A stretch of DNA of 60,000 nt, from the NCBI GenBank assembly GCA_914767715.1, contig OU612072.1:20214001-20274000 (forward strand), in the 5' to 3' direction. The translations under genes and the position numbers were made by a program. Under the pieces are notes generated by a model. The model saw only the letters and a list, made by a program, of their open reading frames with translations, did not search any database and was not told the origin of the DNA. Shown piece after piece: positions 48,273 through 59,390 of this stretch. Numbering within the stretch: position 1 is the stretch's first letter; every line of letters begins with the position of its first letter. This stretch comes from Membranipora membranacea (Eukaryota; Bryozoa; Gymnolaemata; Cheilostomatida; Membraniporidae).

Positions 48273-48575
48273 GGCCCACGAAATCGCGTGGGGAGGCAAT
48301 TCCACGCGTTGTTGATGCCAAACCACGCCGTTGGCCACGGTAACGATGTGTCTTTTCAAAGACCAGCATGTTCGTGTTGTCAACCACGTTTTGAACCTAC
48401 GTTTCTGTCATTGGCCAGTTGGTACAATAGAGCGTATTTAATTGGCCATTACTCTTACTCATTGGTCATGGCTCATTGGCCACTCACTTAGCAATGTTGT
48501 CACAAGGTGGGTGTGTTTAGCCTATGAAGCCACGCCTACCACGCGTGGAAAGACAATTCCACGCATTTCGTGGGC
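48273..48575. mobile_element. MITE-like element with GCCCACGAAAT ends
   Basis: About 303 bp. The left end GGCCCACGAAATCGCGTGG faces ATTTCGTGGGC on the right, with internal CAATTCCACGCG on both sides. Flanks GTAGCTAGACA and GTAGCAAGACA could be a diverged target duplication of 10-11 bp. The interior repeats TTGGCCA/CATTGG words. Other tandem units lack it, so it is an insertion in U3. Confidence 0.6.
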
Positions 48576-48669
48576 TCATGTAGCAAGACATTAAGGGTAA
48601 ATTCACACTTCCTGCTCTACATAAGTTCTAAATAATACGTAACCACTTATGGCTAGATGAGTCAAACAT

Positions 48670-48730
48670 TTGATAAGAGAACCTTTCACTGGTTGTTATT
48701 GAATAATGTTGACACATGTTTCTCTTATCA
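48670..48730. promoter_or_regulatory. Paired-GATA module M11
   Basis: TTTGATAAGAGAACCTTTC and TCTCTTATCAATG, both sides intact, followed by TAAATATTACAAGGTCAG. Confidence 0.55.
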
Positions 48731-48830
48731 ATGTAAATATTACAAGGTCAGTAATACATACAAATTCAGGTCTCATGGTCTCCCATGATTGAACATATAT
48801 AACCAGATGGCCGCTGTTTGCGTCACACAA

Positions 48831-48901
48831 CTGATAAGAGCACCCAATTAACAACTAACTGCTTGTGGCTGAATATAGATAATGTGACTGTCTCTTATCA
48901 G
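48831..48901. promoter_or_regulatory. Paired-GATA module M12
   Basis: CTGATAAGAG and TCTCTTATCAG, almost identical to M1 (169-239) and preceded by the same TATATAACCAGATGGCC and TTTGCGTCACACAA. Confidence 0.6.
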
Positions 48902-49129
48902 TGTAGTTTACATCACACATCAACATACACTTGAGGGTTACTAACAAAGCCTGCATGAGCCTGTGAAAATATTAGACACTTTTCTTACATCTAACAGGTG
49001 GAATTTGTCCACAGCTGACTAATTCAGCTTAGACCTGTCGTCGGTATTTAAGCTTATAAGATGGTTGGTGAGAACTTGCTTCCAGACAGTCAGACAGGGG
49101 TTAAGGAAAATTGAAGACTACAGCGGGGG

Positions 49130-50176
49130 GGGGACAAAAAATTTAATTTATATCAGATGATGAGATAAATTAGTAATTGAGTAAGGAAGGCTGCAATACC
49201 ATGCGTTAAAATCAGAAAGCGATGGGGTTTATGAGGCAGGCACAGGGTACAGCCCCCAACCCTCTTATGCTACAAAACTTTTCTTTATTTTCAGAGCTCA
49301 CTAGAACTCAAGTAGCACATGTCAGCCCACCGGTCTTTCATTACTATCCGTCATCTTACTTTCATACTACCTAAAATTTAAAGGTGTAGCTTCCTTTGAC
49401 CAATCAAAAACTGAACGTGACAGACAGGCAAATTCGCATTAACAAGCCTAAGCGTGCCTTTACAGACAGATCGAAGCGGTATTTATCACCTGAATTAGGC
49501 AAACGACTGCTGCGGATTCATTAATCAAGTAACTAAATCATAATATACCCTAATATCAACTATAGCTTCAGGCAATTGGGGTATCTCAGAATAGGTTGCT
49601 TTGTGCAAACACAGTGATATTATTCTTGGTAGCGATTTTCCTGAAACATCAAATTTTCCGAGCCAAAACATATCTCAGGATTAAATATGATTCCACAGAA
49701 CCCGACCAAAGAGATCACAGGTCCTAGGTATGAGAGGGCTCTTGACCTCCCTGATTCTCTTCGACATGACATCATTTGGGTACAAGGGAAATCACTGACA
49801 ATTATTAATCTTCAATGGTTTTGTTATCATTGAGTTTTGTATTAAGATTGATTATAAGGTAAAATATAGGACAAAAATTTCTTCCTACAACTTCAGCTTT
49901 ACTGCAAATGATGCTGTAAATTTCCTCTGCTATTGATTAAGGAATAATAGCATGTTATAAAAAGAAAGGAAGTAGGGGTTCTTAGAAGTAAGTAGGGTAG
50001 CACAGCCCCCTGACTAACCTCTGCTTCTATCCCCTATGTAATAAATTTGAATCGAGCATCACACAATGAATCAATGGGATCGTGAGGTATATTAACTATT
50101 TAGGTAGCTTCTGTCATTATAATCGCTAAAGGCCCACACTGTAAAGTGATGCAACCTGGTTTAACTCGTTACTTTG
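49130..50176. other. Non-coding, 3' flank of gene B
   Basis: I see no exon. It corresponds to 600-1,372 of copy 1 but is strongly diverged, with only short matching patches near the gene end. Confidence 0.55.
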
Positions 50177-53100
50177 TTAGACACAAGAATCTGTTCTCTT
50201 GTCATACTTCTTATTATGAAGACATGTCGAAGTCAGAACCAGCTCAGCGTACGCTCCTGCCTTAGTCTTAGTTGGATAAACCACCCTTTTGAATCATAGA
50301 AAGAGAGAAAAGTCTGGATACTGCTCAGTTTGTCTCTATATTACTCCCTTCAGTTAGATAAAGAAAAAAAGATCTGAGACTGGCCACAGCATGTATTATT
50401 AACTGGGGGTTCCATAAGGATCCAATATCGCAGATAATTACAAGTATCACTCACGGTGGTATCCTAGTGATGACAAGCATAGTCAGAATTGGGTATCTGC
50501 TCTCTTCAAGGAGGTTTTCTGTTAGTCTCTGCTTCAGTCCTACAGGAATTTCTGTAGCTGTTCCGTCAAATGTGACATCAGTAGGCCAGGTTACTGTCAG
50601 AGTGTCATTCTCACAGCTCAGCTTAGCCTGAGAACTGACCTTAGGGTTGCAGTCTACAAACAATATTATAACAATGTCAGGAGGGCACTAAGCGTACATA
50701 GATACATATCAAAGAAGTTAGGCATGACATTAAAATACATTCATTAGCATACCATATTTTATAATTATTGTTTTCTCCATTTTGTATTATCGGGCGATTT
50801 AAAGTGTGATGGGGAAAGATGACGTCAGTATTGTAATTTCCTGTGACACATTAATACTGTGAAACTCAAATCACGAAGACGTCAAAGCACTTACTGTGTT
50901 TACATATTGCCTTAATCCGGTTGACATTGCTATTAGCGAGGCTTGTTATAGTAGTAAGAGCAACCTTATCAGTCAATACTGTACACCTTATATCATACTC
51001 AGCAACCAGCTCTATCCGTCTCAGCAACATGTAGTCTGGAATATCAAAGAAGTTTCATAATGACCTCAGTGATTCACTACGGTTCCATGTTGCGATTTTT
51101 GAAGGACTTGGCATTTAAGTCAACTTCCGCATGAACCGACAATTTTTGACAGGACTGCAGGTACCGTAATTAATCATGTTATTCCAATAAGGCGTCATGG
51201 CTAAATGGTTAGTGCGCTTGAACATAATGACTTCCAAGGGCATTGACGTGGGAGACTTGGGTTTAAGTCCTGGCCGCGGTAGATGTTTTTCATGTTTCTT
51301 TCATCATGGAAATGGTTGGCATTCATATTTCGAAATCAGAAAGGACCACAAATCCGAGGCATGGAACCATAGTGATTGATATTTATATTTGGCGTGGGAC
51401 AATTCCAACCAAACGACGTTACTTCAAACAATGACATGGCAGTTTTCTTTGGCACAGACAGTATATCTGATTACGCTCAAACGGGCATTCTCAAAATTAA
51501 CTTTGTATGCAAATGCTATGTCTAGTAGGAGGAACTCGGAAAGCGATGACAAATTAGCACCCATGTCTAGGTGTTCAATCAACAAGTAATCCTAAATATA
51601 ATATGCAAATCATGACTCACACAGCCACCCTTGCTTTGCAACCAGCACGATGTTGCTTGCATTTATAAGGTGGATACCCCTGGATGAGGAGCGCATAAAA
51701 TCATCATATTATTATGTTCAAGGTATAGCATATAAATTTGAGGAAACCAATTTTTCCAGCATCATGTCTTTGTAATGTAACGTCAAACTATGCTTAATTA
51801 ACATACCTTTGATTTCAACTGTGACATAACATGGATTATCTCCCCGACTATCTCATACTGATAACTACCGACTGGTAACTTCATTCTGTGTGTGATACCT
51901 TCTATAGTCAGGTCAACATCAGCTAATCCAGAAGCAGGAGAGACAACTTCTCTTATCATATCAGGGCATGTCATATCTAGGTTTGAAGTGCCTGTGAGAC
52001 AAAGATAAAGTGTCATACTACATTCTTCAATATCTTCTGACACCAATTATTGTTAGTAACTGATTGACTAGGCTTGTTAAATTTTGAACTGCCACCTAAT
52101 GGTCTTATTTTTCCGATTTCACACCCTAGATGAGCAGCAAATGATCGAGAACAACCTGAATTTAAGAAGCCTCGCTAAACACGGTTTTCTGAATGCTTAG
52201 TTTACACATATTATCGTTGAGTTTCAAACCCTTTACTATAAGAACAAGTAAAAATTTGCAGTCACATTACCTGAGAGATGATGAGCAGCATTGCTCCGAA
52301 GGTCAGTAAAAGGTTAATGGTCCGAAAAAACAGAAATGCTACGGGAAATAAATAAAACCAAGTACATATCGTACTCACCATTATAATATTTATAGTTATA
52401 CTCACCGTTATTTATGACCATAACATTAATAATACAGTTGTCTCTATTGATGACGTGACTACCGACTGCATATCCAGATTGAACATCAGGTGATATCTCC
52501 ACAAACGCTTTCTCCTCATCGGATGTCACATACAGTGTCATGTTACTGTCCTGACAAGGCACTTTAGTTGTAGTTGCTATAGATTAAAGTAAAGTTTCAT
52601 CATTTGCGTGAGGATACTATTCAATATAGGAGGATAAATAATGTCAGGTCCAAATACATTTAGTTTCAGATTTGAATTTAGGTACTTTTGTACCGAGTAT
52701 TGAAGTGGTGTCTTTCATATAACATGCAGCAAGGTATTTCACTGGGTAGCCTGAAATAGCAATCAATTATTTATATTTATACCCACCGTTGTTTAGGACT
52801 ATTATGTTTATAGTACAGTCGCTTTTATGGATCACATGTCTACCCACAGCAAATTCAGTCAGTTGGCCTGCATATGTATCTACTAGTGCTCTCTCCTCAT
52901 CTGATGTCACATAGAATGTCATGTTTCTGTCCTGACAAGGGGCCTTGGAGGTGGTCATCTGTGTAGTAGTTGATGGTGTGGTAGTTGTAGGTATTGGCGT
53001 AGTTGTCAGTCTTGGATCTAGAATGTTAGAATATTTAGTATCGTGGAGTCAATTTTAAAACACCTTTCAAACAAAATCAAAAGAATTTTAAAAATTGTGG

Positions 53101-55278
53101 TTTCAACAGGAATATGAACAGAATTTCCAAGGCTGCTTCTCTTTTTTATGATTCAATTATTTCATATCTCATTTGTTGGAGTAATCTTGTGAGGCAAAAG
53201 TGGTAAATTTGATCGTTGATATTATATTAAGTAAAATCAACTATATGTTGTCTCACAAGATTATCAGACGGGAACAGCTAAAGTGATAAAATGGACCAGC
53301 AAATATCACCTATAAATTCAACTTGAGATAACAGAGATAGCATTAAACTATCAATATATATATAGTGTACTCACATATGAACTGCTGGATCCTGTTGGTT
53401 TGTCCGACATACAGAGAACTATTAGTGATAATTAGAGACATGGGAAAGCTCAGACATCCTGAGCAGAGATCCAGTGTAGATACACTGTCTGTGTTCATGT
53501 CTACGAGTCGGATCTTGTTATTTTCTCTGTCAGCCACAAGCAGTGTCTGATTACCTATGAATACGAGGTCTTGTGGGTAGTAGAAGAGAGAGTTTAGTAG
53601 AGAGCTGTCTGTGTAGCCTGAGGTCCGTGGTGATCCGGATATAAGTGTTATTATCTTCTGTCTGTATGTGATACGGTAGAGAGCTTGATACGCTATGACA
53701 TACAGGTCACCATTGTCATCCTGTGTTAGGTGTGTGACATACTGGAGTCGGATGGACTTAACGAAAGTGCCGACAGAGGCTGAGCTTACATTGACTGTCC
53801 TCACGGCATTGTTACCGTAATCAGCAACAAGAAGCTGATCGACATCATTTTTGTCTCTTATTACAGACCAGGGAAAGTGGAACTGACCGGGGCGACCATC
53901 TGTGTATCCTCGATACTGACACTGTCCACTGAAGACGGAGGTGATCCCTGTGACACGGTCAATCTCTCTCAGACAGAAATTGCCATGTTCAACTGAAACT
54001 ACTCGCTTATCGCTGATCTGTGTGAATCCTGTGATCAAGTCAAACCTAGCCTCAGATCCTCTCCCCTCTCTGTATCCTCTCTCAGTAGCGCTCCCCGCTA
54101 TTGTCGTAGATGTTGTACCATCGCTGGTCTTCAGTGAGTGGAGGGCTATGTACATGATGTGACCGGGTTTGAAGAGATCTTTCGCAATGTGATAATCCCA
54201 GTAAGAGCTGGTGGTGGTGAAGTTTGTAGCTGTAGATCTCTCTAATCTGTAAGATTAAAACTTTTATTTGAATGGACAATACTGGTTGATTAGTACAGTA
54301 ATTATTGAACAAAAAAACCACAGATATTGCACATGCAATATTTTAAATTCATAATTTAAATGAGTGTATTTTCCGTATTCTAAGTATTCATGTGCTGGTG
54401 GGTGAATCAAATATATCAGAATTATTTATTTCACAAAATTGATTCAAATGGATAATTGTGTTTTCTATCAACCAATTAAATTTAAAAGCAGGTTATGCAC
54501 CAGACACCAAAATATAAAGCATTTTACACGCGGCTTTTGTCCACAGTAAATTTTGTTTATGTGGAGTTGTCTCATGTTATACATCATCAGGAGGCAATAC
54601 ACAAAATTTCAATTGAGCGACCTAAATTCAAAATCTTGAGTAAAACAGATATTTGCTTCAATTAATCAACAAAAATGTTTGCAACGTATAAATTACAAAA
54701 AAGTTACAGTTTGTACCATAAGTAATGTGTAATATCACAAATCACAAAAAGGAATGAAACGATCAAATGATTAGTTCACTGTACATTGCCTACCACGAAT
54801 CTGATGTTTTACTAAAGGATATTCTAGCATAGAACTCAGAAAGCTTTCAAACCCCTATTTATTATCAAAATGACCTGGATAGGTAGATAAACATCACATC
54901 AATGGAAAGTGACTCACCGATCAACTAGAGACTGCGTATCCTGATCCATACACCACACAGTATTTAGTATCACACACCATAACACCTGTCAAAACAATGA
55001 TGGTATTAATTAAGTTTGTTACAAGAGAAAATACCAAGGTACTTTAGGTTTGGGGGAGGGGACATCACCCATATACCGGGAATACCGAGTCCCCATTGAG
55101 ACCCTCTGCGCATTCATCCTGTAGATGTTATGTCTGGGTTAAAGCAAGCCATGCTTGTTTTCTCATGTACTATAACTATACGTGTTTTATTCAAAATTAT
55201 CACTTATCAATTTTGAGGTAATGGTTGAATCGAAATTCTTAATGTACTTACAAGGAAAAGTGTTAGTCTCAGCTCCAT
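50177..55278 (-). CDS. Secreted NHL-repeat protein, gene B (paralogue with frameshift)
   Basis: Exons right to left: 55252-55278, 54918-54985, 53375-54246, 52787-53017, 52406-52576, 51807-51991, 50895-51035, 50455-50653 and 50177-50285. Exons 1, 2, 3, 5, 8 and 9 have exactly the gene A lengths. Exon 4 is 168 nt shorter (a short Thr/Pro stalk) and exon 7 is one codon shorter. Exon 6 is 185 nt instead of 186. A base is missing between GTCGGGG and AGATAATCCA, which shifts the frame just before the Cys that aligns with gene A. Read literally, the product ends after about 522 aa, early in exon 7. With the base restored it would be 667 aa, the same architecture as gene A: signal peptide, propeller, stalk, two CQD-type modules and a C-terminal Cys region ending TDSCV. 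Downstream exons look constrained, so a consensus error or a very recent lesion is likelier than an old pseudogene. Confidence 0.8.
51190..51600 (+). mobile_element. tRNA-derived SINE-like insertion in gene B intron 6
   Basis: An A-box-like TGGCTAAATGG and a B-box-like GGTTTAAGTCC lie about 60 bp apart in an RNA polymerase III promoter arrangement, followed by unrelated sequence. The intron is 771 nt here but 206 nt in gene A, so about 565 bp was gained after duplication. The tRNA-like part does not fold cleanly as a functional tRNA. The exact ends are uncertain, and I could not see a target duplication. Confidence 0.5.
52373..52406 (-). other. Tandem splice donors after gene B exon 5
   Basis: On the minus strand GTGAGT follows the exon at 52,405. 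A second G|GTGAGT occurs 27 nt downstream, with open sequence between (GEYNYKYYN). Use of the second donor would add nine residues in frame. Gene A has only one donor at this position. Confidence 0.5.
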
Positions 55279-55414
55279 TATTCTTGACAGGCCAAATATT
55301 TTCATGGGAATATAGTAGTATTTGCTCTACACCTCTTGTCTCTCCTAAGTACGGTGAGCGAATGAACTGGCAGCCAACATGAACCCGATGCAGAGGTATT
55401 TAGCTAGCAGCTAC

Positions 55415-55423
55415 TATATATAA
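55415..55423 (-). promoter_or_regulatory. TATA box of gene B
   Basis: TTATATATA on the minus strand, 137 nt upstream of the ATG, matching the spacing in gene A. Paired-GATA module M13 lies immediately upstream. Confidence 0.6.
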
Positions 55424-55453
55424 CCATGCCAGTTATCTTTTATGTGCGTCAAG

Positions 55454-55527
55454 CTTCAGATAAGATAGCCAAGTAAACCTTTCTCTGCCTGGTACTGAAT
55501 TCTGTTGACGTAGGAATCTCTTATCAG
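55454..55527. promoter_or_regulatory. Paired-GATA module M13, gene B promoter
   Basis: TTCAGATAAGATAG, AGTAAACCTTTCTCTGCC, GTACTGAATTCTGTTGACG, then CTCTTATCAGTG. Counterpart of M2 upstream of gene A. Confidence 0.6.
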
Positions 55528-55626
55528 TGTAAACATTTGAAAGTAGCTATATTGGACAAAATCATGTATCCTGTTTTAACCAAGTCCCCAATATTGAACC
55601 AGGGTACTGCTGTGTGCGTCAGAGAC

Positions 55627-55685
55627 CTGATAAGAAGGACAGGTGAAACTTTCAGTGCTCAGTACTCAATCATGCTGATACAATG
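55627..55685. promoter_or_regulatory. Half GATA module M14
   Basis: CCTGATAAGAAGGACAGG, GTGAAACTTTCAGTGC, CAGTACTCAATCATG. Counterpart of M3, likewise without a right-hand TTATCA. Confidence 0.5.
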
Positions 55686-55689
55686 ATTC

Positions 55690-57130
55690 GTACATCACTG
55701 TAAATGTTACAGGAGGCAACAAATTGAAATTCTATGAAAAAGAATGTAAATGTTGGCATGCCTGCCTGAGTTTCACTTGATGAGGCCCGATATTTACAAG
55801 TCTGAGTCTGTTGCATCAATTGAGCTAAAATGATAATAAGGAATGAAAAACTCTTGGTTTGTCATCAATATCTCTCTAGTAGCACACAATTCTTGTGGTG
55901 TTATTAATGGTGTAACAATTATACCTGTACCTGTAATGATGAGGTTTATCAAGGGGCCTGATGTTTACAAGTCTTAGCCGGTTTCATCAACTGTGCTACA
56001 TTGATAATAACGAAGGATGACAGCACACAATTCTTGCATGTATAAATTTTAGCCAATTTATTATTAGCTATTTTTTATTCAATTGTATTGCATGGATCTC
56101 ATGATATCAAACTATCTCAACCTTACATACTACTTTTTGTAGTGTCTAACTTCTATCCTTAAACTGCTGTAAATACCTAATGCCGTTATCTTGTGGAAAC
56201 AAATAATGATGAGATCATATGATTGATATCAAAGTGACTCAACTCACTCATGTGGAAGCTGGGAATATTGAATTCATTGACGCAAGCTATATAAATACTG
56301 CTGATCTTGTGCTTATTATTGGGAGGGCGTTATAGCTCTTCCCCTCCCATATTTAATCAACATCAACCCAGTGAATGTTATGGATTCTTATTCCCAGTCA
56401 CAACTAAACAACAAGATACTATCTAGAGATAACTCCTGACTCACTCTTCAGATATCAGATATCAAACCATATATCCATAGAATGCATATATAAGGAGGGC
56501 AGGATTAAAGACATTGAAGGGTGCGATGGATTGAATAGTCAATCAAGAATTGCCTCCAAATTCGACAAAAATGATCCCTGAGCCACCGATCGCCAGGCAG
56601 TTAATCCCATGCACGGTAAACAATTACAATTTATTCATAGACATGGGATGATGGGACTGCTTAGAGAGCATGTTCCTGAAGCTATGGGTAAAATTCAATT
56701 TTAAAGCAAACAGCATACTGACACTGCGCAATCTAGCAGTTTTCTTGTTGCAGTGTTATGTGGCTGGTACCAACTATATATAACCTGGTATCTTAAACAA
56801 AGAGCATACCTGCCAAGTAAAACGACGGCAACTATTTGATACACAGTCATTCAGAAGAGCAGTTTCACTCTATATAAATTTTGTATGACTAGTCTGTTAT
56901 TTTAAAAATTCATTCAAGACTGCCATTTGTCTCAACTAATAATAATCTGTACGTTTTTACCAAGTGACATAGTATTAGGAAAAGCAGCTAATTTTTTACG
57001 ACGGCTACCCGCACATAATTAGGGAGCTTGATCATTTTTTGGTAATCTGTGGCATCCACAGGTTGTTAAAAGACAAGAAAGTTCAATAAGAAAAATGAAC
57101 TTTATGTTTCTTTGAAAAAGACAGTCATCT
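55690..57130. other. Non-coding part of duplication copy 2
   Basis: Aligns in patches with 6,840-8,130. No conserved reading frame. A short internal duplication is visible (AGTTTCACTTGATGAGGCC-like sequence near 55,775 and again near 55,945). Confidence 0.5.
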
Positions 57131-57134
57131 TAGC

Positions 57135-58370
57135 ATTGTGAGATCTCAAGTTCTCACAGCTCAGGAGATTTCGGATAAAGAGGATGGAGCCAAGAGGATG
57201 GGAGCAGGTGATACCAGACGGCGTCAACCACTTCAAAATCAGAGACCAGTCTCAGTTTTATCGTGTGATGAAATCTGTTATATATTAGGCATAATTAAAT
57301 TACTGTCAGCAATCAGACATTCCGTCTCCGTCTTTTTGGAGGGTTCAATGGCAAGCATTTAGATTATGTGTATAATTAAACCTTTTTGTCGGACAAAAAT
57401 CAAAGTCCAATTTCCGCTTTCTTGGAGGGTTCAATCTCAAGCATTAAATAATGTGTATAATTAAACCTTTTTGTCGGACAAAAATCAAAGTCCAATCTCC
57501 GCTTTTTTGGAGGGTTCAATCGCAAGCATTTAAATGATGTGTATAATTAAACCTTTTTGTCAGACAAAAAAATCGCCTTTTCCAAGAGGATGGGCAAATG
57601 CAACCCCTGGATTTTTGGCCATGCTCATCCGCTGTGATGAACCCTAGTGCATATAAAAACCGGGGGTACATCAAGGCAGGACAGTTCTGGTTGGAGAGCC
57701 CTTGGAGCATGTTTTTCTGGTATGATATAGATTGCTTTTCTGGTATCTAACTTAGTTTATTATTCAAGAATAAAAATTGATTTTAATGTCAAAAAGGCAT
57801 CTCAACTATGAGTCATTAGTAAATTGAATTAATATCTACTTGTAACAAAATTCTAAAAAACAATGTTGTGGATAAATTTGATTAGGTAAACAAAACACTT
57901 TTTGTATGGAGTTGCCTTCTTCTTAACAAGAAGAAGTTAACTCCATAAAAAATAAACATGAGCAAAATGAATATAATAGTGGTGTCTGTTCTGCTCAGGT
58001 ATTCGGCCCCAAGTGGGTCGAATATGCGACAGCATTGCTTACAATTATGCCAAGCCTTGGTGATTATTTGGAAGATGATGGATCGATAACTTTAAGTATT
58101 TGTAACAGGCTCCATGATTTATTTACAAGGCTGCCAGGGTTGTTACAAAGCTATTGGTATAGGCGTTCACCTCTCAATGCTTCTGAAGTGAATAATCAAG
58201 GGCTCAAGTACCGCTGCTAAGCAAGAGTGAGTTGCTTTCTCTTTCTAGAAGGTATACCAGTTGTGCAAGGGTTGCGCCACATCCACCCTCCAATGTCATA
58301 AAAGCAGAACCACGTGAAAGACTAAGGGACTCTGCTTGCAGAGTACGGAAGTAGCTAAAGCTAAAACACC
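57135..58370. other. Copy-2-specific insertion with coding-like fragments
   Basis: About 1.2 kb absent from copy 1, where the flanking sequences are close together near 8,130-8,170. It begins with a frame reading EPRGWEQVIPDGVNHFKIRD (57,190-57,285). After a tandem repeat, a later frame after a TCTGCTCAG acceptor at about 58,000 reads FGPKWVEYATALLTIMPSLG. Neither resembles a family I can name. It may be a mobile-element remnant or a retrocopy fragment. Confidence 0.4.
57310..57568. repeat. About 86-bp tandem repeat, three copies
   Basis: Units contain TTGGAGGGTTCAAT, TGTGTATAATTAAACC and TTTTTGTCGGACAAAAA. The last is itself a short inverted repeat. The third copy ends in a slightly altered GTCAGACAAAAAAA. 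Confidence 0.85.
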
Positions 58371-59086
58371 ATCCCTCTTACTTTACTGTTTAAAATTTGC
58401 CTAGCAGCTGCCTTCTGGTTTTCAAAAACAAGACATAGTTGTCTATGTCAATAATTACTTTACTAATTGGTAAGGTAACGAGTAATCATTAGTACGACTT
58501 ATCCCTGTGAAAGTGGCATTAACTATGAATCTCTAACTTCATGATATTGAATACGTCATTTGCTTCATTTCGATTAAAATTTTGGCCAATGTCAACTTGA
58601 ACTTTTTGACATTGTTTGTTAACCACAACACTAGCACGCAATTACCGGTTTAGATCATGGATGTATTTTGGTTTATATAACAAGTATTAAGGATAATATT
58701 AGGGAAAGAGATGTAAAGTTACTGATCAAGCAGGATGAGGACCCATGAGCTGTATCCAACACAGCTAGCCTCAACAATGCGATCTAAATATAGGAGCAAA
58801 TCTTGGTGTCTCAAGGTACAAGGGCACGCTGTAAAAATCATCATGACGCAATATCGCAAACACTTATTGGGAGATTTAACCTCTTGTAGTTTGACACCCC
58901 CATACTTTTGGTAAGCAGTAACAATGCCGTAATAAACCAAGACTTTGTTCTATTGTGTTTAGAAAGTCATACCAGACCCTCCCCCTTCAACGTTATTGTC
59001 AGTGGTCCTTGCTTTTCGCAGCAGAGAAAATTAATACATATTTTTCAATTTGGCGATAGCCTTGAATTTCTGATGCGCTTCAAACC

Positions 59087-59157
59087 TCTGATAAGAGAAG
59101 GAAGTAAACCTTTCACTGCTTAGTGATCCTAGGCTGGTTACGTATTTCTCTTATCAC
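59087..59157. promoter_or_regulatory. Paired-GATA module M15
   Basis: CTCTGATAAGAGAAGG, AGTAAACCTTTCACTGCTTAG, then TTCTCTTATCACAG. Counterpart of M4, with both sides intact. Confidence 0.5.
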
Positions 59158-59390
59158 AGATCATTCAGTGATCACAGGCCAGTCTCCTTTAAAAAGTATT
59201 TCGGGAAAAGTAAAGACTATAAATGTTTTAGACTACATTAGACTATGATTTTATTACATTTGTTGAACTGCAATGCATCTGTCTTGTGATTAAAAAAGTA
59301 ATGGTGCTGGTAGGGCATGGCCGTCACGTCCAACTTTGATTTGAGTTGTTACCAAAAACAAATGCGTATTGGAAGGCAGACTCTCATAAT

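Larger units (their letters stand above)
36680..49130. repeat. Tandem array of about 1-kb units, interrupted
   Basis: Units start near TCTTATCAATGCTAAG and contain two GATA modules around the AAGGTCAGTAATACA/TATATAACCAG segment, then an AAGCAGTCAG segment. Approximate units are U1 36,680-37,284 plus 46,237-46,545 (split by the LTR retrotransposon), U2 46,546-47,595, U3 47,596-48,590 (with hairpin and a MITE) and U4 48,590-49,130. The end of another (U0) lies at 1-600. U4 occupies the position relative to gene B that U0 has relative to gene A. The units are non-coding and diverged by substitutions and indels. Confidence 0.75.
48740..59390. repeat. Segmental duplication, copy 2 (contains gene B)
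   Basis: Direct-orientation counterpart of 1-9,200: unit U4 and modules M11-M12, gene B, modules M13-M15, and non-coding sequence ending near the GTAATGGTGCTGGTAGGGC segment at 59,300, which matches 9,125-9,140. It is expanded by the SINE-like intron insertion and the 1.2-kb insertion. Confidence 0.85.

Noticed and set aside
51190-51285. Functional tRNA gene
   Set aside because: A and B boxes are present, but their neighbourhood does not form a clean acceptor stem or a standard-length cloverleaf. A SINE-like origin is more likely.
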